NCBI GenBank assembly: GCA_016721015.1
Contig: JADKJL010000009.1
Location: forward strand, 310,001-374,000
Direction of reading: 5' to 3'
Origin: Lysobacterales bacterium
Lineage (GTDB): Bacteria; Pseudomonadota; Gammaproteobacteria; Xanthomonadales; Rhodanobacteraceae
DNA: 64,000 nucleotides
The translations under genes were made by a program, and so were the position numbers. A model generated the notes under the pieces. That model worked only from the letters and a program-made list of their open reading frames with translations, was not told the origin of the DNA and made no database searches. Below, piece by piece: positions 34,058 through 42,525 of this stretch (position 1 is its first letter; each line of letters opens with the position of its first letter).

Positions 34058-34435
34058 TCAGGCCAGCGTAACGCCCAGCTGGCGCTGAACTTTCTTCGGC
34101 AAGCCGGCGCGAACCAGCTCATAGGATTGACGCACGTGATTGGCCAGTTCAGCCTCGCTGAAGCCACCGGATTCGTTGATGCTGACCCAATAGGCGCGGG
34201 CCATGTACGGGGCCGTGGTTATGCCAGGACGATCGGTCATTTCAAGGAAGCGATCGGCGCCCACCTTGAAACTCAGGCGGCCACGATCCGGGCCGAGCGC
34301 GCACATGACCACGAACATCTTCCCCGAAACACTCCAGACCAGGTCGACATCCCACTTCATTGCCCGCGTTGCGCCCGGCCAGTTCTGGCACAGGTCGTCG
34401 AGCTGCTCGACCGTCATTCCCATCACTTCGGACAT
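34058..34435 (-). CDS. MmcQ/YjbR family DNA-binding-like protein
   Basis: 125 residues with the YjbR/CyaY-like fold signature: LCQNWPGATRAMKWDVDLVWSV early and FLEMTDRPGITTAPYMARAYWV later. The family has a double-wing DNA-binding-like fold, but the function is not established. The ATG at 34435 overlaps the stop of the upstream L,D-transpeptidase gene (TGATG) and has GGAG five bases before it; GTG at 34438 is an alternative. Translational coupling suggests co-expression. Confidence 0.85.
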   Translation of the reverse strand: MSEVMGMTVEQLDDLCQNWPGATRAMKWDVDLVWSVSGKMFVVMCALGPDRGRLSFKVGADRFLEMTDRPGITTAPYMARAYWVSINESGGFSEAELANHVRQSYELVRAGLPKKVQRQLGVTLA

Positions 34436-35145
34436 CACGGCTCCATGATCGCGTAGTGCCGTGCACGCACCTCGATACGGGGCGGTCGGCGGGTTTGCTC
34501 GAACCTATCATACGCAGGTTTCAATTCGCTCCAGAACGCATGCCAGGGCGAATCTTTTTCGCTTGCAAGCTTGGCCGCATCCAGACGGAACGGCAACGCG
34601 TGCACGTCGAACGCGGCCTGGCCACCCTGCAAGGCAGCGGCGGCGAGCGTATAGATCTCCTCGATACCGTCGTCACCCATGGCGTAGCAGCCGATCGAAA
34701 CACAAGAGCCATGCACCATGAGGAAGTTGCCTGTGCGCGAGTGCACGCGGTCATAGGCATTCGGATAGCCGAGATTGAACGCCAGGTGATAGGTGCTTTG
34801 CGGATTGAGTTGTCCGGCGCTGACGCGATAAAAGCCTTCCGGCGCCTGGTTGTCGCCCTCACGCTGCTTTGGACCCAGGTCGCCGGAATACGTGCAGATC
34901 GGATAGGTACGAAACAGCACGAAGCGCTGCGCATCGCCTTCGATCCACAGCTCCAATTCCCTTTCACGCTTGAAGATACGCATGAACACCGGCGCACCGA
35001 AGCGCAACCCAAGCTTTCGCAGATCACGCTCAAGCGCCGGTTTCACGCGTGCTTCGGCGGCCTTGGCGCGATCAATCTGCTCGGGCATGACGCGCTCCTT
35101 CAGCGATCGCCCCGTTACCGCCCACAAGGTCGGCATCGACATCAT
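34435..35145 (-). CDS. YafK-like L,D-transpeptidase (5' end uncertain)
   Basis: At least 236 residues with a YkuD domain. The catalytic motif is MVHGSCVSIGCYAM, with the nucleophilic Cys preceded by HG and S. GPKQREGDNQAPEGFYRVS and LGYPNAYDR are typical of the YafK/DpaA branch, some members of which cleave the Lpp-peptidoglycan link. The first ATG (35145) lies inside a hydrophobic stretch. The natural signal anchor (FRRIASFVFAGLALALMM) begins earlier, but no in-frame ATG, GTG or TTG exists upstream of the TTG at 35160. The start may be TTG 35160, a rare codon, or affected by a sequence error. It lies 55 bases after the DUF6165 gene. Confidence 0.8.
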   Translation of the reverse strand: MMSMPTLWAVTGRSLKERVMPEQIDRAKAAEARVKPALERDLRKLGLRFGAPVFMRIFKRERELELWIEGDAQRFVLFRTYPICTYSGDLGPKQREGDNQAPEGFYRVSAGQLNPQSTYHLAFNLGYPNAYDRVHSRTGNFLMVHGSCVSIGCYAMGDDGIEEIYTLAAAALQGGQAAFDVHALPFRLDAAKLASEKDSPWHAFWSELKPAYDRFEQTRRPPRIEVRARHYAIMEP

Positions 35146-35200
35146 CAAGGCGAGCGCCAATCCAGCGAAGACAAAACTCGCGATCCGTCGGAACGCGACC

Positions 35201-35593
35201 TCAGCGATAGTTTTCGTAGGATTTTTCCTCGACCAGGGTTGAACCGAGCTTGTCGTTGATTTCGCGCTTGTACGCCGCGCGATCGTCATTGCGGAAATAA
35301 ACCGCACGCGCCAGTTCGATGAATTCCGTGTCGAAGGCTTTGGCCTTCTCCTTGACCCGGATGTGATCCTCGATATCCCATAGCGCCTCATTGACCGCCT
35401 TGAGCTTGGCGCGCTCGACGCCGATGTCGGTCGCCGCCAGCGGATCGGCCGCCCAGGTGCTGTTGAGCAGATCGAGTTCAGTGCGCACGTTGGCGAGTTT
35501 CTGCGCATCCCTGATGCGCTCGGCCTTGATCTCGAGAATCGTGATCTTGTCGATCAGCTCGCCATGGGAAACGGGGACGGCTATCTGGCTCAT
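35201..35593 (-). CDS. DUF6165 family protein
   Basis: 130 residues, soluble, strongly charged and probably helical. The conserved block PVSHGELIDKITILEIKAERI, read in two halves, and ELDLLNSTW...ALWDIEDHIRVKEKA define the family. Function unknown; homologues are often found near LPS or glycan genes, which would fit the L,D-transpeptidase downstream. The ATG at 35593 gives the family start; the upstream open frame is not conserved-looking. Confidence 0.75.
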   Translation of the reverse strand: MSQIAVPVSHGELIDKITILEIKAERIRDAQKLANVRTELDLLNSTWAADPLAATDIGVERAKLKAVNEALWDIEDHIRVKEKAKAFDTEFIELARAVYFRNDDRAAYKREINDKLGSTLVEEKSYENYR

Positions 35594-35717
35594 GTTGGAT
35601 GGATCCCTGCGGGTCAAACCGTGATGGTAGGACGGATTGATCCGAATGCGAACCGCCCTCGGGCGACGCCTCATGCGTTTCACCGACTGCGTGACTGTGC
35701 AACCATTCGACCCAGTC

Positions 35718-36239
35718 ATGCCCGATTCCTACTCCACCAGCCTGCAAGCGATTGCCTTCGTGCGCTCTCCGTATGCGCGGCGCATCGATGCACCGCATCA
35801 GCCGACCGTGATTGAAGGCACCGAGACGGGCGCGTCAGCGGAAGCGCGAATCGAGTTCATTGAAGGGTTTCCTGCCCAGGCCTATCGCGATCTGGAGGGC
35901 TTTGAACGCATCTGGCTGATCTTCGCGTTTCACCGCAGCGAAGGCTGGAAAGCCGAGGTGCGCCCGCCGCGCGGCGGCGGCAAGCGCAGCGTGCTGGCGA
36001 CCCGATCGCCGCATCGACCGAATGCGATCGGCCTTTCCGCCGTGGAGCTGATCGGCATCGAGCCAGGCGCGTTGACGGTCAGGGGCATCGACCTGCTGGA
36101 CGCGACGCCGATCCTCGATATCAAACCGTACGTGCCCTATGCCGATGCCTTTCCGGATTCACGCGCGGGCTGGATCGACGACATTGATGCGCGACAGGGA
36201 ACGCACTCGGCACCTGGCCCACGCAAACCGCGACGATAA
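35718..36239 (+). CDS. trmO: tRNA (N6-threonylcarbamoyladenosine(37)-N6)-methyltransferase
   Basis: 173 residues. TrmO (TsaA, UPF0066) methylates t6A37 in tRNA-Thr. Motifs are FVRSPYARRIDAPHQ, LEGFERIWLIFAFHRS and RSPHRPNAIGLSAVEL, then IKPYVPYADAF. It is shorter than E. coli TrmO (235 residues) because it lacks the C-terminal extension, as many homologues do. The ATG at 35718 places the domain correctly. It diverges from DUF6165, sharing a ~125-bp promoter region. Confidence 0.93.
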   Translation: MPDSYSTSLQAIAFVRSPYARRIDAPHQPTVIEGTETGASAEARIEFIEGFPAQAYRDLEGFERIWLIFAFHRSEGWKAEVRPPRGGGKRSVLATRSPHRPNAIGLSAVELIGIEPGALTVRGIDLLDATPILDIKPYVPYADAFPDSRAGWIDDIDARQGTHSAPGPRKPRR

Positions 36240-36293
36240 GCCCGCCCGTCACGCCCCGGTCTGGGCGAACGTGTGGAAACCGCGGCCACGCGT

Positions 36294-37667
36294 TCAATCA
36301 CGTTGCGCAAAATCGAATTGATCCCCGAAGCCAGCGGATCGACTGGGAATGAACTGCACAGTGACCTCAAACCCGTCAGTTTTGCCTGTCGCCGGTGAAG
36401 CAAAGCTCAGTTCGGCGCCCACGCCGTGGGCAATGGTCGACACGATCGCCAGACCAAGACCAAAGCCTGCGGCCCGGCTGCCACCGCGCACGAAATGACC
36501 GGTCAACTGGGCCAGATCCGCAGTCGGCACGACGACGCCCGCATTGACCACGCTCAGACGTGCGCTGTCGGACAAATCCACCTCGATGGCGCAATCGGGC
36601 GCGCCATGCTTGAGCGCGTTCTCGATCAGGTTCCGCGCGAGAATCGCAAAGGCGTCCGGGTCGATCACGGTGAGAACCGACCCGCTCGGTGGCATCGACA
36701 ATTCAATTGGAACAGGGGTCGCCCGCTGCAAGTCCTGCACAACGTGAGACAGCAGAACGACGAGATCCTGCGGGCCTTCCGACAACACGCCGCCGCCTTC
36801 CGCCTTCGCCAGCTGCATCAGCTTTTCCGACAGGCGCGACAGTTCCCTGAGCGACATCTCGATCTGGATAGCGCGAACCTGCAATGATCCGTCAGGCGCA
36901 TCGTGACGCAGCCGCTGGGCCTGGGCCAGCGCTGCCGCCAGCGGGGTGCGCAGCTCATGCGCGCTATTGGCGGTAAACCTGCGCTCGGTCTCCAGCGCGC
37001 GACGCAAGCGATCGATCAGGCGATTGACGGCATCGGCAATGGGCCGGATTTCCGCGGGGAGTTTCTCCCCATGAATGGGAGACAGATTGCCGACCCCGCG
37101 CACCTCGATTGCGTGGCGATAGGAGCGCACGCTGCGCAGGCTGAAACGAACGAACAGCCAGATGCCAATCAGGCTGGCCGGCACAAGGAACAACAACGGC
37201 AGGAGCAGGGCGACGGTCGCATCGAGGACGGCCTTGTGGCGGTACGCGAGCGGTTCCGCGATCTGCAGAAAAAGCGTTTCACGCAGGGCGCTGGTGCCAT
37301 ACAGCCGGTGGGTGGCGGTGGTCGCGAAACCCGACATGGAATGAGATCCGAATACGTTCGGGTCGGCGCTGAACGATTGCAACAGGATATTGCCCTGAGT
37401 GTCGCGCACCAGATAGGCAAAGCCAGTTTGTTGCGTATTCAATGGCGCCACCCGCTGGGCCGGGCCGGGCTCTTCGCGATTGAGGATATCCATGACGGCC
37501 AGCGGCAGGATGCGTTGCGCGGCCTCCTGCATCGCATTGTCAAACGCCTGGTCCAGCCGGCGCTGCACCACCAGCCCGGACACCAGCGTGGCCGCCAGCC
37601 AGAATACGGCGATCCCCAGCGTGAGGCCGTAAACAAGTTGCTTTTGCAGGCTTGCCCCCGCTTTCAC
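36294..37667 (-). CDS. Sensor histidine kinase, QseC/PmrB-like
   Basis: 457 residues. Two membrane helices (about 11-33 and 152-173) enclose a ~118-residue periplasmic sensor domain. A HAMP-like linker leads to the H-box SAHELRTPLAAA with His237, the N-box NLIENALKHG and the G-box GFGLGLAIV. The D-box normally reads DxGxG; here it is VVNAGVVV with Asn, a variation seen in this subgroup. The GTG start overlaps the regulator's stop (GTGA). It is divergent from the PepSY/DUF2271/ApbE genes, so it likely controls them. The signal is unknown; QseC-like kinases often respond to metals or redox-active compounds. Confidence 0.92.
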   Translation of the reverse strand: MKAGASLQKQLVYGLTLGIAVFWLAATLVSGLVVQRRLDQAFDNAMQEAAQRILPLAVMDILNREEPGPAQRVAPLNTQQTGFAYLVRDTQGNILLQSFSADPNVFGSHSMSGFATTATHRLYGTSALRETLFLQIAEPLAYRHKAVLDATVALLLPLLFLVPASLIGIWLFVRFSLRSVRSYRHAIEVRGVGNLSPIHGEKLPAEIRPIADAVNRLIDRLRRALETERRFTANSAHELRTPLAAALAQAQRLRHDAPDGSLQVRAIQIEMSLRELSRLSEKLMQLAKAEGGGVLSEGPQDLVVLLSHVVQDLQRATPVPIELSMPPSGSVLTVIDPDAFAILARNLIENALKHGAPDCAIEVDLSDSARLSVVNAGVVVPTADLAQLTGHFVRGGSRAAGFGLGLAIVSTIAHGVGAELSFASPATGKTDGFEVTVQFIPSRSAGFGDQFDFAQRD

Positions 37668-38323
37668 GCCGCGCCCAATCGGTAACCCACGCCGCGAACC
37701 GTCTCTACAACATGGAAGCCCAGCTTCTTGCGCAAATGGCTGATGTGCACCTCAATCGTGTTGCTCTCGATCTCGGCCCCATACTCGTACAGGCGCTCTT
37801 CGAGTTGTCGTTTCGAAAACAAAGCGCCCGGACGCTGAAGGAATGTTTCGAACAGGGTCCATTCGCGGGCGGTCAGATCGATTGGGACACCGGCGCGCTG
37901 AATGGTCCGGTCCGACAGATTGACACGCAGGTCACCCAGCCGGATTTGTGGATTCGGATTGCCACTGTAGCGTCGCGCGACAGCGGCGACCCGTGCCGAC
38001 AATTCAGACAAATCAAACGGCTTGACCAGATAATCATCCGCGCCAGCATTCAGCCCCTCGATGCGGTCCGAAAGCTGGTCCCTCGCGGTCAGGATGATGA
38101 CCGGGGTGGCGTAGCCGCTGGCCCGTCGCTTGCGCAGGAAATCGATCCCGCGCCCGTCCGGCAAGATCAGGTCGAGCAGGATCAGGTCATACGCGGTCGT
38201 CTGAACAGCGAGTTGAGCATGATCGAGTCGCTGCACCCAATCCACCGCATGCCCGTCATCGGCGATTTGCTCGCGCACGGCCTGACCCAGGTCGGCATTG
38301 TCTTCAATCAAGAGTACTCGCAT
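37664..38323 (-). CDS. OmpR-family response regulator, QseB/PmrA-like
   Basis: 219 residues. The receiver has the phosphoacceptor Asp in LILLDLILPDG (residue ~51), acidic residues in LLIEDNADLG and Lys in DDYLVKPFD. The winged-helix output domain ends with EVHISHLRKKLGFHVVETVRGVGYRLG. The ATG at 38323 was chosen because the receiver begins there. It is the first gene of the two-component operon and lies 138 bp from the divergent PepSY gene, so its own binding sites probably lie in that gap. Confidence 0.94.
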   Translation of the reverse strand: MRVLLIEDNADLGQAVREQIADDGHAVDWVQRLDHAQLAVQTTAYDLILLDLILPDGRGIDFLRKRRASGYATPVIILTARDQLSDRIEGLNAGADDYLVKPFDLSELSARVAAVARRYSGNPNPQIRLGDLRVNLSDRTIQRAGVPIDLTAREWTLFETFLQRPGALFSKRQLEERLYEYGAEIESNTIEVHISHLRKKLGFHVVETVRGVGYRLGAA

Positions 38324-38461
38324 ACCCCTTCCCCGAGTGGGACCTTGGACGCCACACGGCATGGCGGTCCACCAGTCTAGTCGGAAACACATGCAGCCTT
38401 CAGGTTGACATCAGGATGCGCCGCTAGAGTCCGCCTCACACACATCAAGGAGATCACACCC
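38324..38461. promoter_or_regulatory. Divergent promoter region between the response regulator and the flavin module
   Basis: A 138-bp non-coding gap. A perfect TTGACA at 38405-38410 points toward the PepSY gene, but the best -10 candidate (TAGAGT, 38425-38430) sits only 14 bp away, shorter than the optimum. This would fit an activator-dependent promoter. No regulator box was identified by eye. Confidence 0.4.
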
Positions 38462-38824
38462 ATGAAATCCCTCACCCTCACCAGCGCCGTTCTGGCCAGC
38501 CTGATTTTCAGCAGCGCCGCCATGGCCGCTGACGACTGTACCGACCCCGTGACTGACTGGCAGCCGCGCGAAACCTTGCGACAGCAGATCGAACAGCATG
38601 GCTGGGAAGTGCAGCGGATCAAGGTGGATGACGGCTGCTACGAAGTCAGGGGCATCGACAAGATCGGAAATGAGTTCAAAGCCAAATACGCACCGGCTTC
38701 ATTGCACATTCGCAAACTCGAAATCACATTCGTCCGGGACGGCGACGCTGCCGATTATCTGGACCGCAATCCAGACCAGAAAACCGACGAACCATCCGTC
38801 GTTAAGAAACCATCCGGAGAATGA
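38462..38824 (+). CDS. Small periplasmic PepSY-domain protein
   Basis: 120 residues. A clear Sec signal peptide (LTSAVLASLIFSSAAMA|AD) is followed by one PepSY domain (LRQQIEQHGWEVQRIKVDDGCYEVRGIDKIG in blocks), with two Cys in the mature part. Single-PepSY proteins are often encoded beside QseBC-type systems and may modulate the sensor or the redox partner. AAGGAG precedes the ATG at 38462. It is the first gene of a four-gene operon and is separated by two bases from the next start. Confidence 0.85.
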   Translation: MKSLTLTSAVLASLIFSSAAMAADDCTDPVTDWQPRETLRQQIEQHGWEVQRIKVDDGCYEVRGIDKIGNEFKAKYAPASLHIRKLEITFVRDGDAADYLDRNPDQKTDEPSVVKKPSGE

Positions 38825-38826
38825 CC

Positions 38827-39297
38827 ATGAACAAGATCGCGCTTTCACTCTGCCTGGCCGGCGCCTTCGCGCTGCCCGGGCTGGCTCAGGCAAGGCCGGT
38901 TATCTTGACCACCCAACTGAAAAATTACAGTGGTGACGGCGCCTACCTGGCCATCTACGTCACCGACGCCGCAGGTCAGTATCAGAAAACGCTCTGGGTA
39001 TCCGGCAAGAAAGCCAAGCACTACAAGAACCTGCGCGACTGGGCGCGCGGCAGCGGCTTGAATCGCGCCGAATACGACGGCGTGAGCGGCGCGAGTGTGG
39101 GCAGTGGACGCGCGCTGAAAGTCACCGTCGACCTCGCCGATACCTTGATCGACGCGGGCTTCGAGATCCGCGTGGATTCTGCGGTCGAAGACGGCCGTGA
39201 CAATCCTGCCGATGTGCGCACCGCGCTGACCACGCAGGGTGCGGGCAAGCCGACGCCTGGACGCGGCTATGTGCAGTCATTCACCTACGACATGTGA
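38827..39297 (+). CDS. DUF2271 periplasmic protein with a predicted covalent FMN site
   Basis: 156 residues with a Sec signal peptide (MNKIALSLCLAGAFALPGLAQA). The mature part is DUF2271-like: YLAIYVTDAAGQYQKTLWV and KNLRDWARGSG. Residues 84-90 read DGVSGAS, matching the ApbE flavinylation consensus D-x-x-(S/T)-G-A-(S/T), in which the last Ser/Thr (Ser90) carries FMN through a phosphoester. The operon also encodes ApbE. GGAG lies seven bases before the ATG at 38827; ATG 38821, overlapping the previous stop, is an alternative. Predicted role: periplasmic flavoprotein electron carrier. Confidence 0.82.
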   Translation: MNKIALSLCLAGAFALPGLAQARPVILTTQLKNYSGDGAYLAIYVTDAAGQYQKTLWVSGKKAKHYKNLRDWARGSGLNRAEYDGVSGASVGSGRALKVTVDLADTLIDAGFEIRVDSAVEDGRDNPADVRTALTTQGAGKPTPGRGYVQSFTYDM

Positions 39298-39323
39298 TCC
39301 CTCAGACACAGGACGACCACACG

Positions 39324-41558
39324 ATGTTGCGCCGAATTCACTCCCTGCCCGCCCTGATCGCCACCCTGCTGCTTGTCGTGGCGGCGATCAGCGGCGCCTT
39401 CCTCTCGGCCAACCCGGCCATTGAACGGCTGGGAACAAGCGTACCCGCCAACGGCCAGATCAGCGTGGCTGCACTGGCCGAGCGGGTGGCGCGGCATTAT
39501 CCCGGCGCGGAACAGATCCAGCGCTCGCCGTCTGGCACGATCATCGTGTATTTCAGCCAGGACGGCGGAACTGGCGCCGAGCGGGTTGATCCGCTCAGCG
39601 GACAAGGCATTGGCCCCTATGCGCCCTCCCCATTCACGCGCTGGGTCAAGAACCTGCACCGCTCTTTCCTCGCCGACACACCTGGCCGGGCCGTGGCGGG
39701 TGTGTCGGCCTTGATCATGTTGGTGCTGTGTCTGTCAGGCATGGCATTGCTGGTCAAGCGCGTGGGCGGATGGCGACAACTGATGCGTCCTCTGCGTGGC
39801 AATTTCAGCCAGCGTTGGCATGCCGAATTGGGACGGGTCGCGATATTCGGACTGCTGCTGTCCGCGCTCACCGGACTGTACATGTCGGCGGCGACCTTCG
39901 GCCTGGTATCCGACGGCGCGCAGACCGAACCCGACTTCCCCGGCGTGGCAACGACCGGACCAGTCGCGCCCATCGGCACACTTCCAGCCCTGCAAGCGAT
40001 CGATCTGAATGACTTGCGCGAACTGGTCTACCCCAGTCCGGGCGCTTCGGAAGACTTTTATTCCTTGCGCACCGCGCAGGGTGACGGCTATGTCGATCAG
40101 GCGAGCGGCGCCCTGCTGTCCTGGCGGGCGCATGACGGCGTCCACAAGACTTATGAACTGATTTACCAATTGCACACGGGCGAAGGTCGGTGGTGGCTGG
40201 GTCTGTTGCTCGGACTCAGCGCACTGAGCGTGCCGCTGATGGCCGGCACCGGCGTTGTGATGTGGTGGCAACGCTACCGCGCGATGCCGCGCATCGCCGA
40301 CAACAGCGGAGCGCAATCGGCCGATACCGTCATTCTCGTGGGCAGCGAGAGCAACAGCACCTGGGGTTTCGCGAAAGCATTGCACGACGCCTTGCGCGAG
40401 GCCGGCCAGCGCGTTCACACGGCGCCAATGAACCGGTTGGCCACCCAGTATCGTCAGGCAAAACACCTGTTCATCCTGACCTCAACCTACGCCGATGGCG
40501 ACGCTCCCGGTTCGGCCAATCAATTCCTCGCACGCCTGGACAGGTTCTCCGACAGCCACCGACCACGCTTCGCCGTGCTCGGCTTTGGCGATCGTCAGTT
40601 CCCGAAATTCTGCCAGTTCGCGATCGACACGCAAGACGCCTTGCTTGCGCGCGGCTGGCAGCAATCCCTCGATCTCGACACCATCGACCGCCAGTCGACA
40701 CAGGAATTTGCGCGCTGGGGCGAGGCGGTCGGGCAATTGTTCGGGCGCAAGTTGAACCTGGCCTACACGCACAAACATCCGCCCACCCAAGCGCTCGAAT
40801 TGATCAGCCGAAGTGACTACGGCACCCAGGTGCAGGCGCCCACCAGCATCCTGCGCTTCGGATCCATCACGCCACAAAACCGCGTCGCTCGATTCTTGCG
40901 CCGGATTGGCTTCAATGGCCTGCCTCGTTTCGAGGCCGGCGATCTGGTCGCGATCGTGCCACCGGGCAGCCCGGTGCCACGATTCTATTCGCTGGCCAGC
41001 GGATCAAAGGACGGTTTCCTGGAAATCTGCGTGCGCAAGCAGCCAGGCGGCCTGTGCTCGGGAATGCTGCATGGCTTGCAGCGGGGTCAGCGCATCGATG
41101 CGTTCATCCAGCCCAATCCGAATTTTCGCCCCGCATCCGGCAAGTCTTCCGTCATTCTGATTGGCGCCGGAGCAGGCATTGGTCCGCTGGCCGGATTCAT
41201 CCGCAACAACACGGACAAGTACCCGATGTATCTGTACTGGGGCGGCCGCGACCCGGCGTCCGATTTTCTTTATGAACCGGAACTCGGCGGCTACCTGGCT
41301 GACCGTCGGCTAACCGAGTTGCATGCGGTGTTTTCGCGCGTCAAGCAAGGTGCCTACGTCCAGGATCGCGTGCTGGACAACGCGTCGCAGATACGCCAAT
41401 TGATTGAAGAGGGCGCGCAGATTCTCGTTTGCGGTAGCCGCGCCATGGCGGCCAGCATCATGCATGCGCTCGATGGAATCCTGTCCCCGATCGATCTCGA
41501 CGTTCGCACTCTCAAACGACAGGGGCGCTATCGTGAAGACGTATTCGGATACGCGTGA
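39324..41558 (+). CDS. PepSY-membrane/diflavin reductase fusion protein
   Basis: 744 residues. The N-terminal half (1-325) is a PepSY-associated membrane module with four main helices (about 8-28, 124-145, 172-192, 290-314) and a periplasmic loop. His112 (LHRSF), His167 and His284 (YQLHTGEG) could ligate haem. The C-terminal half is a CysJ-like diflavin reductase: flavodoxin domain from ~335 (ILVGSESNSTWGFAKAL, TSTYADGDAPGSA), FAD site RFYSLASG and NAD(P)-binding GAGAGIGPLAGFI. This layout would take electrons from cytosolic NAD(P)H and pass them across the membrane. The start at 39324 follows an AGGACG site. It overlaps apbE by 26 bases. Confidence 0.9.
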   Translation: MLRRIHSLPALIATLLLVVAAISGAFLSANPAIERLGTSVPANGQISVAALAERVARHYPGAEQIQRSPSGTIIVYFSQDGGTGAERVDPLSGQGIGPYAPSPFTRWVKNLHRSFLADTPGRAVAGVSALIMLVLCLSGMALLVKRVGGWRQLMRPLRGNFSQRWHAELGRVAIFGLLLSALTGLYMSAATFGLVSDGAQTEPDFPGVATTGPVAPIGTLPALQAIDLNDLRELVYPSPGASEDFYSLRTAQGDGYVDQASGALLSWRAHDGVHKTYELIYQLHTGEGRWWLGLLLGLSALSVPLMAGTGVVMWWQRYRAMPRIADNSGAQSADTVILVGSESNSTWGFAKALHDALREAGQRVHTAPMNRLATQYRQAKHLFILTSTYADGDAPGSANQFLARLDRFSDSHRPRFAVLGFGDRQFPKFCQFAIDTQDALLARGWQQSLDLDTIDRQSTQEFARWGEAVGQLFGRKLNLAYTHKHPPTQALELISRSDYGTQVQAPTSILRFGSITPQNRVARFLRRIGFNGLPRFEAGDLVAIVPPGSPVPRFYSLASGSKDGFLEICVRKQPGGLCSGMLHGLQRGQRIDAFIQPNPNFRPASGKSSVILIGAGAGIGPLAGFIRNNTDKYPMYLYWGGRDPASDFLYEPELGGYLADRRLTELHAVFSRVKQGAYVQDRVLDNASQIRQLIEEGAQILVCGSRAMAASIMHALDGILSPIDLDVRTLKRQGRYREDVFGYA

Positions 41559-42525
41559 TCCGGCCGCCGTCGCCTGGCAACGCTACAGCCTGCATGGCGA
41601 GACGATGGGCAGTCGCTACAGCGCCGTTTTTTTCGCCGCTCCGGGCCTCGATGAAACGGCCATCCGTTCGCGCCTCTTCGCGGCGGTGGACGCCGTGGAT
41701 CGGCAGATGTCGAGCTGGAAACCCGACTCCGATCTGAACCGTCTGAACGATGCGCCGATCGATCAATGGCTGACCGTTCCGGAAGAACTGTTCACGGTGC
41801 TGGAAGCTGCCCTGGGTGTCAGCCGGGAGTCGCACGGAGCATTCGATATCGGCGTCGGCGATCTGGTCCACGCCTGGGGTTTCGGCCCCGGCCAGGGTCG
41901 CATCGACGAACAGCAGATCCATTCATTGAAAGCCCAGCCGCGTCGGCCGGCCAGCGATGTGCTGGAGATCGATCCCGGCCAGCGCCGGGTGCGCAAATCG
42001 GCGGCCATCACCCTGGATCTCTCGGGTATCGCCAAAGGCTATGGCGTCGATCAGTTGGCCGGTTGTCTCGACAGCCTTGGCATCACCCGCTATCTGGTCG
42101 GCATCGACGGGGAGATGCGCGCTCGCGACAGCAAGCCGGATGGGCAGCCATGGGCCATCGCCATCGAAAAGCCCATCCGCCACCTGCGTGACGTCATGGG
42201 CGTGATGGAACTCGGCGATGCCGCCATTGCAACTTCGGGTGACTACCGCCATTGGGTCGAGCATCACGGCAAGTCGCACGCCCACACGATTGACGGTGCA
42301 CGCCGGGAGCCCGCGTCGAACCGGCTTGCCGCGGTCAGCGTCGTGGCACCGAGCTGCATGCTTGCCGACGCCTGGGCGACCGCATTGCTCGTACTTGGTG
42401 AAAACGCAGGAATCCAACTCGCGCAGGAACGCGGCATGACCGCCTTGTTCGTCCTGCATGATGGCGAGGGCTTCAAGGAAATATCCATCACCGCCGGCAC
42501 GGTATCCAGCGATCTGCAGGGATGA
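41533..42525 (+). CDS. apbE: FAD:protein FMN transferase
   Basis: 330 residues. It transfers FMN from FAD to Ser/Thr in an SGA(T/S) motif. Family motifs include ETMGSRYS at the start of the domain, DIGVGDLVHAWGFGP, DLSGIAKGYGVDQ and SGDYRHW, and AHTIDG with the conserved His. The GTG at 41533 has AGGGG eight bases upstream and lies inside the end of the reductase gene, giving tight coupling. Unusually there is no signal peptide or lipobox, although most ApbE proteins are exported. It is the last gene of the operon. Confidence 0.92.
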   Translation: MKTYSDTRDPAAVAWQRYSLHGETMGSRYSAVFFAAPGLDETAIRSRLFAAVDAVDRQMSSWKPDSDLNRLNDAPIDQWLTVPEELFTVLEAALGVSRESHGAFDIGVGDLVHAWGFGPGQGRIDEQQIHSLKAQPRRPASDVLEIDPGQRRVRKSAAITLDLSGIAKGYGVDQLAGCLDSLGITRYLVGIDGEMRARDSKPDGQPWAIAIEKPIRHLRDVMGVMELGDAAIATSGDYRHWVEHHGKSHAHTIDGARREPASNRLAAVSVVAPSCMLADAWATALLVLGENAGIQLAQERGMTALFVLHDGEGFKEISITAGTVSSDLQG

